Of a DNA stretch of 7,530 nt, positions 1 through 6,762 are shown piece by piece (the first letter of the stretch is position 1; each line of letters begins with the position of its first letter). Source of the stretch: JAGLTA01 sp034660735 (GTDB lineage: Bacteria > Patescibacteriota > Patescibacteriia > JAACEG01); contig JAYEJQ010000074.1 of the NCBI GenBank assembly GCA_034660735.1, positions 1 to 7,530 on the forward strand. Direction: 5' to 3'. The notes beneath the pieces were generated by a model. That model was not told the DNA's origin and did no database searches. It saw nothing but the letters and a program-made list of their open reading frames with translations. The position numbers were made by a program, and so were the translations under genes.

Positions 1-2
1 TA

Positions 3-62
3 TTTTGGTCAAATTTTCCATCCCCCTTCTCGCGAGAGGGGGGATGAAATATTTGCCTCAAA
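3..62. repeat. Long imperfect palindrome (28-nt arms) at the window edge
   Basis: The arms at 3-30 and 35-62 face each other around a CGCG loop (31-34), and by hand 24 of 28 positions pair (two G-T). The inner 12 pairs (19-30 with 35-46) are uninterrupted and include a run of five C-G pairs. The outer 16 positions are AT-rich with four mismatches. On the − strand it lies downstream of the GGDEF gene, but neither side carries a T-run, so it is not a textbook terminator. It could be a dispersed palindromic repeat, an mRNA 3' end stabiliser, or part of a larger element cut by the window edge. Confidence 0.6.
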
Positions 63-73
63 ATCTGAAAATC

Positions 74-119
74 TCGCGGAATTTATCCCGTATTCGCTAC
101 GGGGAAATTTATTATGCGA
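74..119. repeat. Second stem-loop element next to the first palindrome
   Basis: The arms 80-92 and 98-109 pair at 12 positions with one bulged A (85), one G-T pair and a TTCGC loop (93-97). An outer TCGC/GCGA pair (74-77 with 116-119) can extend the stem across an internal loop. It begins within 20 bases of the stop of the leftward GGDEF gene, so it could be that transcript's 3' hairpin, but the run of U expected of an intrinsic terminator is missing. TCTCGCG occurs in both this element (72-78) and the first palindrome (28-34), which suggests the two are related. Confidence 0.45.
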
Positions 120-131
120 CAAGTCTAATGA

Positions 132-1268
132 TTATTTTTTACTATTTTTTATTTCTTTTTTTAATCTTTCAATCTCATCCTTTAATTCTTTATTTTTCCG
201 CTCTAATTCAACTACTTTTTTTATGGATTTTCGCTGCTCTTCATTGCGGCTCAATATTTTAATATGCTTGATTAGATTTTCCCATCCAGTTATATCGCCT
301 GAATTTATTAATTGCTTTTTAAAATTATCTTTTTCGCAATACATAAGGCGATCTGCTTCTTCCCAGACAACATCAAATTTTGCTTTTCTTTCCGCTTCTT
401 CTTTTGAATATCCTTCAATCTCTATATATTTTATGTAATTTTTTTGAAATTTTTCCAAATCCATATTTTCCATATTTGAAACGCCAGCTGAAGCGGAAGT
501 AAAAAATTTATAATCTTTATATTCTTTATTATACTCTTCAAATTCTTTCTGTGTTGAATCTTTTTTTATACTATCTATAATATTTTTTTTCGTGATGAAT
601 TTATCACAATCAATATCGCTTAAATTATCATTAAATAAATTTACTATCAAATTTCCTAAATCCATTTTGCTTTTTTTATTATCTGCGCCTGTTAATGAAA
701 AATCTTTTTGAGATACTCTTGTCCCCCCGTCTTTCTTGCCTTCTATTAAAAAACCGAACTCATCGCCGCTTTCAGCGGTTATTGTTATGCTTATTTCATC
801 CTTAAGCGCCGGATATATATTATAAAACTCTCTTACTGTTTTTTGCATTTTTTTATAAATTTCCGATAAATACACATCGCCTTTTCTATGGCTAACTATA
901 TCATTAACAGTTTTTAGCCCTTCAATATCAATAAAAACGCGTGTAAAATTCTCATTTCCGTTTTTTATAAGTTCTATTATTCTATGTCTGGCGAAATTTT
1001 GATTTTTAACATCGTTATTTGTAAAAATATCGCGAGAATCAATATAATCCTTTTTATATCTCATAATAACATCGTCTATTATCCCTTTCCTCTCTTTTGT
1101 TAAATTTCCGCTAATTTCATTATTATATCCATTTAATCTTTCGCTAATGGCGTTTTTTGCATCATGTGTCGGAAGTTCAAGGTTTTCCAAGCGCTTAAAA
1201 ATATAATTTTCTACTGTATCGCTATTTTTTTCCATATTTTTAATTGGAATATTTTGCTCTTGTAACAT
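132..1268 (-). CDS. GGDEF-domain protein, putative diguanylate cyclase
   Basis: The 378-residue protein carries a GGDEF fold typical of diguanylate cyclases, which join two GTP into c-di-GMP. Visible landmarks are FIDIEGLK (112-119) with the metal-site Asp114, VND (121-123) and GD (130-131) for guanine contact, the signature SGDEF (167-171), the SAGV strand (260-263) and EADRLMY (304-310). The first signature residue is Ser rather than Gly. No RxxD inhibitory site precedes the signature. About 85 residues separate SGDEF from SAGV, far more than usual, so there is a lysine-rich insertion. No membrane segment or recognisable sensor domain is seen; residues 1-105 look helical, and the tail (about 343-378) is a Lys/Glu-rich coiled coil that could mediate dimerisation. 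It is the last gene of the ftsK operon, 30 bases after its neighbour. Activity is inferred. Met12 is an alternative start; neither start has a Shine-Dalgarno. Confidence 0.85.
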   Translation of the reverse strand: MLQEQNIPIKNMEKNSDTVENYIFKRLENLELPTHDAKNAISERLNGYNNEISGNLTKERKGIIDDVIMRYKKDYIDSRDIFTNNDVKNQNFARHRIIELIKNGNENFTRVFIDIEGLKTVNDIVSHRKGDVYLSEIYKKMQKTVREFYNIYPALKDEISITITAESGDEFGFLIEGKKDGGTRVSQKDFSLTGADNKKSKMDLGNLIVNLFNDNLSDIDCDKFITKKNIIDSIKKDSTQKEFEEYNKEYKDYKFFTSASAGVSNMENMDLEKFQKNYIKYIEIEGYSKEEAERKAKFDVVWEEADRLMYCEKDNFKKQLINSGDITGWENLIKHIKILSRNEEQRKSIKKVVELERKNKELKDEIERLKKEIKNSKK

Positions 1269-1298
1269 AAATTTATGGTTTTATATTTTTAATAACTT

Positions 1299-1979
1299 TT
1301 ACTCTTTAACAACCAAAATCTTTCTATAAACTACATTCTCTTTTGTGTATTTTTTTTTAACCGCTATTTTTATTACATTAACGCCTATTTGCAGATTTAT
1401 ATTTTCGGAAAATTTTCCTTCGTTGTTGGCTATTATTAATTTATCATTAATAAATATCTGTGATCCGCGATCAGTCTCCCCTATTATTTTTATTGATTGT
1501 TCATTGATTGAGAGATTATTTTGCGGCGAAATTATATTCAGTATCGGCGGCTTGGAGATATTTTTTGCTTCTCCGCTTAAATAACAAAAACATAAAAGAA
1601 AGACAGCCGCGATAGCAATATTTCTGAATATTTTAGGCGCGACTATAAAACTAAAATTCGGAATTTTTATATTTCTAAAAAACGCGTTTTTGCTGTTTTT
1701 TGTCTGTTCAAAGAACAGATATTCTTTTTCAAAAATTTTAAACAAATGTCCGCTGTTAAGATGCAGAAAATCAGCGTAATTTTTAATAAAATTTTTAATA
1801 TAAATTTTTCCCGGCAGATTTGAATAATTTGATTCTTCTAAAGATATAATATATTTTTTCTGAATACCTGTTCGCTTTTCCGCGCTATCAAGAGGAATAC
1901 AGCGGGCAATCCGCTCTTTTTTAAATATCCCCCCTAAAGTATTTTCTATAATCAATTGTTTTTTTTCCCAAAAAACCAT
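1299..1979 (-). CDS. RodZ-like HTH membrane protein with extracellular Ig-like domain
   Basis: This is a 226-residue bitopic membrane protein. Residues 15-85 form a RodZ/HTH_25-type helix-turn-helix: a KKER-like first helix, SAEKRTGIQKKYIISLEE, then NLPGKIYIKNFIKNYADFL, matching the family pattern 'LPGPVYVRGFLRSYA'. A basic stretch leads to one membrane helix (about 118-135). Residues 144-226 form a beta-rich domain with the pattern ISPQNN, IIGETDRGSQIFIND, GKFSENINLQIGVN, typical of glucodextranase-B/FN3-like Ig folds. The N-terminus should be cytoplasmic and the Ig domain outside. In RodZ the HTH binds the MreB cytoskeleton rather than DNA; no MreB is visible here, so the partner is unknown. 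It follows ftsK by 54 bases, and rodZ-type genes also lie near ftsK/spoIIIE in Firmicutes. It may be cotranscribed with ftsK or use the extended -10 at 2022-2027. The start has no Shine-Dalgarno. Confidence 0.85.
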   Translation of the reverse strand: MVFWEKKQLIIENTLGGIFKKERIARCIPLDSAEKRTGIQKKYIISLEESNYSNLPGKIYIKNFIKNYADFLHLNSGHLFKIFEKEYLFFEQTKNSKNAFFRNIKIPNFSFIVAPKIFRNIAIAAVFLLCFCYLSGEAKNISKPPILNIISPQNNLSINEQSIKIIGETDRGSQIFINDKLIIANNEGKFSENINLQIGVNVIKIAVKKKYTKENVVYRKILVVKE

Positions 1980-1985
1980 AAAAAA

Positions 1986-2020
1986 TTAATTCTTAATTCT
2001 TAATTCTTGATTTTTAATTT
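1986..2020. repeat. 7-bp tandem repeat, five units, in the ftsK/RodZ-like gap
   Basis: Three exact copies of TTAATTC (1986-2006) are followed by the degenerate units TTGATTT (2007-2013) and TTAATTT (2014-2020). On the coding (−) strand the exact unit reads GAATTAA. The array fills most of the 54-base gap and lies between a possible -10 element and the start codon of the RodZ-like gene, so copy-number change would alter its 5' leader. Confidence 0.8.
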
Positions 2021-2021
2021 T

Positions 2022-2030
2022 ATTATACCA
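2022..2030 (-). promoter_or_regulatory. Possible extended -10 promoter for the RodZ-like gene
   Basis: The − strand reads TGGTATAAT, a perfect extended -10 (TGnTATAAT), just after the ftsK stop codon. No -35 hexamer is visible at the right spacing, which extended -10 promoters can tolerate. Transcription would start near 2015, inside the 7-bp repeat array. AT-rich sequence makes chance TATAAT matches common, so confidence is limited. Confidence 0.35.
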
Positions 2031-2033
2031 CAT

Positions 2034-4226
2034 TTATTCGTTTTCATCATCTGAAATATTTTTCCCAAGAGCCAGCACTTCGCGTGGACGATTTGTTCCG
2101 TCAGACGGCGCAATTATCCCCTGCTCTTCTAAAATATCTATTAAACGCGCGGCTCTATTATATCCAATTCTCAGTCTCCTTTGTAGCATAGAAGAAGACG
2201 CCTTGCCTGCCGCGGACACAATCTCTTTGGCTTGTTTTAATAATTCTAAATCATCGTCTGTAATATCAAGACTTTCTTCACCGCCGCTTGATTCTGAAAT
2301 TTCCGTTATTTCACTATTGTAGTCAGTATCGTTGCGAGCTTGCAGATAAGCTGTGATATTTTTAATCTCTTTTTCTGAAATATAAGCGCCTTGAAGCCTT
2401 TTCGGCTTTGAAATTTCATTGGAAATAAAAAGCATATCTCCTTTTCCTAACAGCTTTTCCGCTCCGCTCATATCTAAAATGGTCCTAGAATCCATAAGCG
2501 ACGCGACGCTAAAAGCGATGCGCGAAGTTATATTCGCTTTAATTAGCCCAGTAATCACATTAACAGACGGTCTTTGTGTGGCTAAAATCAGGTAAATCCC
2601 GACGGCTCTTGACATTTGCGCCAAACGTATAATTAAATTTTCTATTTCAGCGCCTGCGGACGCCATTAAATCGGCAAGCTCATCAATAACAATCACTAAA
2701 TTATACATCTTTTCTTCGCTTTCGGCGTTATAAGAAATAATGTCCCGTTTTTTTGCTTCGGATAAAATTTCAAACCGACTTTCCATCTCTGAAACTGCCC
2801 ATTTTAAAGCTCTCACGGTTTTTTTAGTGTCGGTAATAACAGGAGCGATTAAATAAGGGGTGTTATTGTAGATTGGCAGTTCCACCCTTTTTGGATCAAT
2901 CATAATAAATTTTAATTCATTTGGGCTGTTTTGATAAAATAGGCTTAAAATAATTGAATTTATACAAATGCTTTTTCCAGATCCTGTAGATCCCGCAATT
3001 AGCAAATGCGGATTTTTAGCTAAATCTATCATCCATGTTTTTCCAGAAACATCTTTCCCAAGCGATAGCATTAAATTGGAAGTCCGTTTTTTAAATTCTT
3101 TTGAAGTTATAATATCTTTAAGGCGAACGGTCGCGGCGGTTCTATTCGGAACCTCAACGCCTACTAAAGATTTTCCAGGAATGGGCGCTTCTATGCGAAT
3201 CGGGTGCGCGGCAAGCGCTAAAGATAGATCGTTTCCTAAAGTAATAATTTGCGACAACTTAACCCCTTCCGCGGGCTTTAAAGTATACTGTGTTACGGTC
3301 GGACCTATATTGACTTCGCCCATTTCAACTTCAATGCCGAAATTTTGCAAAGTTTTTTTAATAATATTTATATTGTTGTTTATGTCTCCGCTTGTCGGCT
3401 TGCCTCCGCTATTTTCCAATAAACTTACGGGGAGATCTATCTTTCGCCTATTAAAAGCATTTGTCATATTTAGTTGAAATCCTTGACCTTCGTTATTTTT
3501 GGCGTTAGAACTTTCTTTAATTTCATACTGTTTAAAATCAATGTCGCTATCTTTTTTGCTTTCGCTGTTTTCATAATCATCTTCTTCGTATTGCTCGCTA
3601 TCTTTATTAAATTTTTTATGCTTATAAATATTACCTGCTTTTATTTTTAATGATTTTAAAATCCGTAAAAATTTTACAGCGACAAATTTAAAAACGCTCG
3701 CGCCATGGAACATACTATTAAGGGAAATATTAAAAATTATTAAGATTGAACTAATAAATATCGCCAGTAAAATTATCAAACTGCCCCAAAAACTTAAAAA
3801 ATATTCAAGCGGCCAGCTTAAAAGCGCTCCGACATATCCGCCGCCAACCTGCGCGGCTGCCTTTAAATTTTGAAAAAAATTTTGGTTTAACGGCTGGCTT
3901 AAATGCAAAAGCGCGTAAAAACTCATAACAAAAGCCGCGAAACTAAAATAATGAATCGCTTTTAATGACAATTTTTTTGAAACAATTAATAGATAACCAA
4001 ATGTTAATAAAATTAACGAAAAAATTATATATCCTAATCCAAAAAAATTTTTTAGAATTTTTTCAAACCAAAACCCGAAACGCCCGGCTGAATGAAAAAA
4101 ACTCAGCAGCGATAAAATCGCGAGAGCAAATACAATCACGATAAGCACGCCTTTTTTGGTTTCGGTTTTAAGCGAAAAATCATCCTCTTCTTTTATTATA
4201 TTTTTCCGCCGTCTTCTCTTTTTCAT
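2034..4226 (-). CDS. ftsK: FtsK/SpoIIIE-type DNA translocase
   Basis: This 730-residue hexameric motor pumps chromosomal DNA through the closing septum. The N-terminus is basic, followed by hydrophobic segments near 26-44, 64-83, 91-109 and 127-167 that make a four- to five-helix septal anchor. A short acidic/lysine linker (about 200-255) leads to the alpha/beta motor. Walker A is GSTGSGKS (412-419), Walker B VIVIDELADL (511-520), and the LATQRPSVNVITG motif spans 548-560. Residues about 655-720 form the winged-helix gamma domain (SSMLQRRLRIGYNRAARLID) that reads polar DNA sequences in known FtsK proteins. The length and short linker resemble SpoIIIE/SftA-type rather than E. coli FtsK. All motifs are intact. 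It has its own promoter (4280-4308) and starts the leftward block with the RodZ-like and GGDEF genes. The ATG at 4226 lacks a Shine-Dalgarno but fits the basic N-terminus before the first helix. Confidence 0.97.
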   Translation of the reverse strand: MKKRRRRKNIIKEEDDFSLKTETKKGVLIVIVFALAILSLLSFFHSAGRFGFWFEKILKNFFGLGYIIFSLILLTFGYLLIVSKKLSLKAIHYFSFAAFVMSFYALLHLSQPLNQNFFQNLKAAAQVGGGYVGALLSWPLEYFLSFWGSLIILLAIFISSILIIFNISLNSMFHGASVFKFVAVKFLRILKSLKIKAGNIYKHKKFNKDSEQYEEDDYENSESKKDSDIDFKQYEIKESSNAKNNEGQGFQLNMTNAFNRRKIDLPVSLLENSGGKPTSGDINNNINIIKKTLQNFGIEVEMGEVNIGPTVTQYTLKPAEGVKLSQIITLGNDLSLALAAHPIRIEAPIPGKSLVGVEVPNRTAATVRLKDIITSKEFKKRTSNLMLSLGKDVSGKTWMIDLAKNPHLLIAGSTGSGKSICINSIILSLFYQNSPNELKFIMIDPKRVELPIYNNTPYLIAPVITDTKKTVRALKWAVSEMESRFEILSEAKKRDIISYNAESEEKMYNLVIVIDELADLMASAGAEIENLIIRLAQMSRAVGIYLILATQRPSVNVITGLIKANITSRIAFSVASLMDSRTILDMSGAEKLLGKGDMLFISNEISKPKRLQGAYISEKEIKNITAYLQARNDTDYNSEITEISESSGGEESLDITDDDLELLKQAKEIVSAAGKASSSMLQRRLRIGYNRAARLIDILEEQGIIAPSDGTNRPREVLALGKNISDDENE

Positions 4227-4279
4227 TTTTTTAATTCTATAAATTATTAAATGTTAAAATTAATTTTTAATTATTTTTT

Positions 4280-4308
4280 ATTATATAAAAAATAAATAAA
4301 AATAACAA
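4280..4308 (-). promoter_or_regulatory. Sigma70-type promoter of ftsK
   Basis: On the − strand TTGTTA (4308-4303) and a perfect TATAAT (4285-4280) are separated by exactly 17 bases. Transcription would start near 4273 and give a leader of about 47 nt before the ftsK ATG. It sits in the 126-base gap after the CAP-protein gene, so ftsK need not depend on read-through. The rest of that gap is AT-rich, with no strong terminator. Confidence 0.65.
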
Positions 4309-4352
4309 AGCGCGTAAAATTATGCCTATATTTTAAATAATAATAAGATTAC

Positions 4353-5735
4353 TTAAACCACAAAAACTTTTTCTAAAATATACTCTAAAAAATTTGTTTT
4401 TACATAAATTAAACTAATTATAAAAATCATTGCCAAAATGCTTTCTGTTATTAACATTTTGCTTTGAATTTTGAATCTGACAAATATATTAACCATTAAA
4501 GAGACCGTGATTATTATTAAAGCGATAAAGAAAATATAATGCGACATTTTTATAATCTTTTCCGCTATAGTTATCTCTTTTTCGGCTTCTATATCAAAAG
4601 ATTTAACATTATTTTTCAAACTGGCGTTCATTCCGCTAAAATCAATATTATCAATTTTAGGTTTAGCGCTTAACGCGGAAGCAGCCCTTACTTTCGCTAT
4701 AATTTTTTCCGCCGAACTTTTAACTAACGGTTCTTCCTCTTTTTTTATCTTTTCTGCGTATTTAACTTCTTTTATGTTTTTTATTTTTTCTATATCTTCT
4801 TTAATTATATTCGCATTCTTAACTTTAATTTGCGGACTTTCTATTAATTCCTTGCGCTTAACGGCAATTGTCTTTTTTGTTGTATGGTTTTCAATTATTT
4901 CACTTTCTGCCAACGGTTCATTTTCAACTGACTGATTATCTGCGGCTGAAACTGCTGCTAATTTTACGCTATTCGCGCTGCCAAAAATCTGAACTAAAAC
5001 ATTAGTTTTCTTTCCGTCTATAACTCCCGTTAATACTGCCAGACCAATATTAGAATATTTATTATTTAAAATATTTTTTTTATGCGTTTTTGAAGACATT
5101 AGGGCTTTATGGGCTGTCTGCGCCGAGGTAAAGTTCATTGCTAAATTTTCGCCAATGAACAGATAAGCGTATTCTGATCTATTGATAAAATCCCAAGACA
5201 TACGACCGTCAGGGCTTTTATGCGCAAAATAATTTTTTTCAATCATATCTTTCGCCTTACTAAGAGCCGCTTTATTTAAAATAGGGTTGCTTGTTAACTG
5301 TCCCGCGCCATTGTTTTTTCTGTCAATATTAATTAATTCTAAAATATTTTTAGTTATCAACTCTGACATTTTCGCTTGATTCGGATAGATAAAAAACAGG
5401 TATCCCGCCACTGACATTTTAATAATAACTAAAATCGTAGCGATAATCACTAAAGATTTTCTTCTTAAAATTTTCGGCCTGTGTCCGTTTTCTTCATTCG
5501 GTATAAAATATTCTTTGAAAATAGATCCAGAATCACAGCAAAATCTTTTAAATCCCTCTTCTCTGTTTGCTAATTCCTTAAATTCTTTTTTTTCTTCGCT
5601 TAAAAAATTTTTAAAATTGTTATAAATCTTTTTTTTGTTTTTTTTCTTAAATCTTAAAAATCGCGATTTAGAAATAAATCCCTTCAAAATCGCAAAAAAA
5701 TTCCATCTATTTTTTCCTTTTTTAAAAAATTTCAT
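4353..5735 (-). CDS. Membrane-anchored CAP (SCP/PR1, YkwD-like) domain protein
   Basis: From the ATG at 5735 the product is 460 residues. It has a very basic cytoplasmic N-terminus, one membrane helix (about 94-116), an extracellular CAP domain (about 123-253), a Lys/Glu/Ala-rich linker (about 256-396) and two closing helices (about 399-419 and 426-446) joined by a basic loop, as expected for positive-inside topology. CAP landmarks are NYFAHKSPDGR with His172, GENLAMNF with Glu196, and SSKTHKKNILN with His218, so the two His and the Glu of the family's cavity are kept. Bacterial CAP proteins are secreted or surface proteins of mostly unknown activity. The frame stays open upstream to a TTG at 5867, adding 44 Phe-rich residues coded by a low-complexity tract. 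I prefer 5735 because an extended -10 lies just before it and no good start lies beyond. No LPXTG-like motif was seen, so it is probably not a sortase substrate. Confidence 0.9.
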   Translation of the reverse strand: MKFFKKGKNRWNFFAILKGFISKSRFLRFKKKNKKKIYNNFKNFLSEEKKEFKELANREEGFKRFCCDSGSIFKEYFIPNEENGHRPKILRRKSLVIIATILVIIKMSVAGYLFFIYPNQAKMSELITKNILELINIDRKNNGAGQLTSNPILNKAALSKAKDMIEKNYFAHKSPDGRMSWDFINRSEYAYLFIGENLAMNFTSAQTAHKALMSSKTHKKNILNNKYSNIGLAVLTGVIDGKKTNVLVQIFGSANSVKLAAVSAADNQSVENEPLAESEIIENHTTKKTIAVKRKELIESPQIKVKNANIIKEDIEKIKNIKEVKYAEKIKKEEEPLVKSSAEKIIAKVRAASALSAKPKIDNIDFSGMNASLKNNVKSFDIEAEKEITIAEKIIKMSHYIFFIALIIITVSLMVNIFVRFKIQSKMLITESILAMIFIISLIYVKTNFLEYILEKVFVV

Positions 5736-5741
5736 AATTGC

Positions 5742-5750
5742 ATTATAGCA
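5742..5750 (-). promoter_or_regulatory. Extended -10 giving a near-leaderless CAP-protein mRNA
   Basis: The − strand reads TGCTATAAT, a perfect extended -10, with only six bases (GCAATT) before the ATG at 5735. A start about seven bases after the -10 would fall on or next to the A of the ATG, so the mRNA would be leaderless. No consensus -35 is seen 17 bases upstream. The location supports the 5735 start over the longer frame. Confidence 0.5.
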
Positions 5751-5792
5751 AAGAAATAAAATAATTGCTAAAAATTTATAAAAAAACTCAAC

Positions 5793-5855
5793 TAAATAAA
5801 TAAAAAAATAAAGAAAGAAAAAAAAGAAAGAAAAAAAAGAAATAAAGAAATAAAT
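5793..5855. repeat. Cytosine-free, A-rich low-complexity tract with short tandem repeats
   Basis: No C occurs on the + strand over these 63 bases. Two perfect copies of a 13-bp unit (one G, three A, one G, eight A) span 5813-5838, followed by two copies of GAAATAAA (5839-5854). AAAT-like repeats occupy the first part. Read as codons on the − strand it gives Phe-rich peptide, which inflates the upstream reading frame of the CAP gene. It may be a slippage-prone or intrinsically bent intergenic tract. Confidence 0.75.
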
Positions 5856-5879
5856 CAAAGAAATCAAAATTTTAAATTC

Positions 5880-5919
5880 TTAGCGAAAACGGACGACCGT
5901 CCGTTTTCGCTAACTTTTT
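5880..5919. terminator. Perfect 15-bp hairpin between the sortase and CAP genes
   Basis: The arms 5880-5894 and 5899-5913 pair perfectly around a GACC loop. On the + strand the stem is followed by C and six T, the classic terminator layout, yet no + strand gene lies upstream. On the − strand, where the sortase ends 82 bases earlier, the stem is followed by an A/T mixture that becomes U-rich further on. It most likely ends sortase transcription and may work in both directions. The 5736-5994 gap otherwise holds the CAP promoter, the A-rich tract and featureless AT-rich sequence. Confidence 0.6.
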
Positions 5920-5994
5920 TCTATCCCTTAAATTTTGTTTTATACTTCAAACTCTTAATAAAATAAATAAACAATTGCCTGTTTTGCTAATAGA

Positions 5995-6687
5995 CTAATT
6001 TTTAATAAGCTCGCCTATTATCACAAGACGATTTTTTTGCGAGTAGATTGGGTCGCAAGTAAATAAAGTTAAAATCGGTTTTTCTGTTTTTTTTAAAATT
6101 GAAAGATCTTGCGGATTAACTGTTTTAATCTCTTTTATCTTATAATAATAATCTTTTTTTTGCCAAATTATTGAAACAATATCTCCGATTTTAAGTTTAT
6201 CAAATAGATAAAACGTTAAATTGCTCGGTGGCAAATATTTAAAACGGTGTCCAGTGATGACTGTGTTGCCAATTTTATCAGGTGTAGAACTCGTCGGTAT
6301 CCTCCATACTCCGCGAGACAACCCGTAATTTTCATTATCTGAATCAATAATCGGCGCATTTACGCCTATTTTAGTAATAATTACGCGGTTAGACGAATCA
6401 TCGTATTCTGCTTTGGGCAAATTAGCGCTTTGCCCTACTCGTTCTTCTTGTCTTTGAGTGTTCTCTGATATTGGCAGAGAATTGCTTATCATTTCTTCTG
6501 TTTTTTGTTTAACAGTTTCAAAATTTTGCCAGTCAACGCGCGCTGATTTGCCTTGCTGTGATAATTTATATTTTACAGTAGGATAAAACGGCAATACTAT
6601 TAAATAAATAAGTATGCCAATAGCTAAAAACTCCAACACGACAACTAAAGCTTTTATTATTTTTTTATTTTGATTTGCTCGGAACAT
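5995..6687 (-). CDS. Sortase family cysteine transpeptidase
   Basis: This 230-residue enzyme has one N-terminal membrane helix (about 12-33) and an extracytoplasmic sortase domain from about residue 100. Sortases cleave a sorting signal on surface proteins and attach them to the envelope or to each other. The catalytic set is complete: His147 in TGHR, Cys211 in TLFTCDP, and Arg220 in KNRLVIIGEL. The order NRVIITKIGVNAPI, then GVWRIP, then the TGHR strand follows the family. The spacer 40-98 is polar and probably extended. The small size and TLxTC motif resemble class D/E-like and Patescibacteria sortases, but I cannot fix the class. No cell-wall sorting signal is visible in the other proteins here, so its substrate lies elsewhere. 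It diverges from hicB across 95 bases. No convincing promoter or Shine-Dalgarno was found for it. Confidence 0.95.
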   Translation of the reverse strand: MFRANQNKKIIKALVVVLEFLAIGILIYLIVLPFYPTVKYKLSQQGKSARVDWQNFETVKQKTEEMISNSLPISENTQRQEERVGQSANLPKAEYDDSSNRVIITKIGVNAPIIDSDNENYGLSRGVWRIPTSSTPDKIGNTVITGHRFKYLPPSNLTFYLFDKLKIGDIVSIIWQKKDYYYKIKEIKTVNPQDLSILKKTEKPILTLFTCDPIYSQKNRLVIIGELIKN

Positions 6688-6724
6688 AATTTGTTATTTT
6701 TTAAATTGTTAAGTTAAGATGCTA

Positions 6725-6753
6725 TTGACATTTGCATCTGTTAAACATACAAT
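6725..6753 (+). promoter_or_regulatory. Near-consensus sigma70 promoter for hicB-hicA
   Basis: TTGACA (6725-6730) is a perfect -35, and TACAAT (6748-6753) matches five of six -10 bases, with exactly 17 bases between. The expected start near 6760 gives a leader of about 22 nt. A second TATAAT at 6759-6764 has no partner -35. This is the best promoter in the window and points to strong expression of the toxin-antitoxin pair unless repressed. Confidence 0.8.
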
Positions 6754-6762
6754 AAAAATATA

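Noticed and set aside
3..119. CRISPR repeats
   Set aside because: Only two dissimilar palindromes are present, with no regular repeat-spacer pattern and no cas genes.
5..438. Open + strand frames near the left edge (5-262 and 223-438)
   Set aside because: They overlap the palindromes and the 3' end of the GGDEF gene; the peptides are low-complexity and lack any recognisable motif.
1345..1584. Open + strand frame of 79 codons
   Set aside because: It is antisense to the conserved Ig-like domain of the RodZ-like protein.
2968..3477. Open + strand frame of 169 codons opposite ftsK
   Set aside because: It lies wholly inside the conserved motor region of ftsK on the other strand and has no family motif or start signal.
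4315..4336. AT-rich inverted repeat after the CAP gene as its terminator
   Set aside because: Only about six A-T-dominated pairs form, with a nine-base loop and no clear T-run; too weak to call.
4353..5735. CAP protein as a sortase substrate
   Set aside because: No LPXTG-like motif precedes its C-terminal helices, and it ends in two membrane helices rather than a sorting signal.
5736..5867. 44-residue N-terminal extension of the CAP protein from a TTG start
   Set aside because: It is Phe-rich low complexity encoded by an A-rich tract, uses a rare start, and contains the extended -10 that serves the inner ATG.
5880..5913. Integron attC-like site
   Set aside because: The core ends do not match the RYYYAAC/GTTRRRY consensus, and no integrase or cassette array is present.
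6688..6760. Promoter for the sortase gene on the − strand
   Set aside because: TTGTAT is a plausible -35, but no acceptable -10 lies 16-18 bases downstream, so no call is made.
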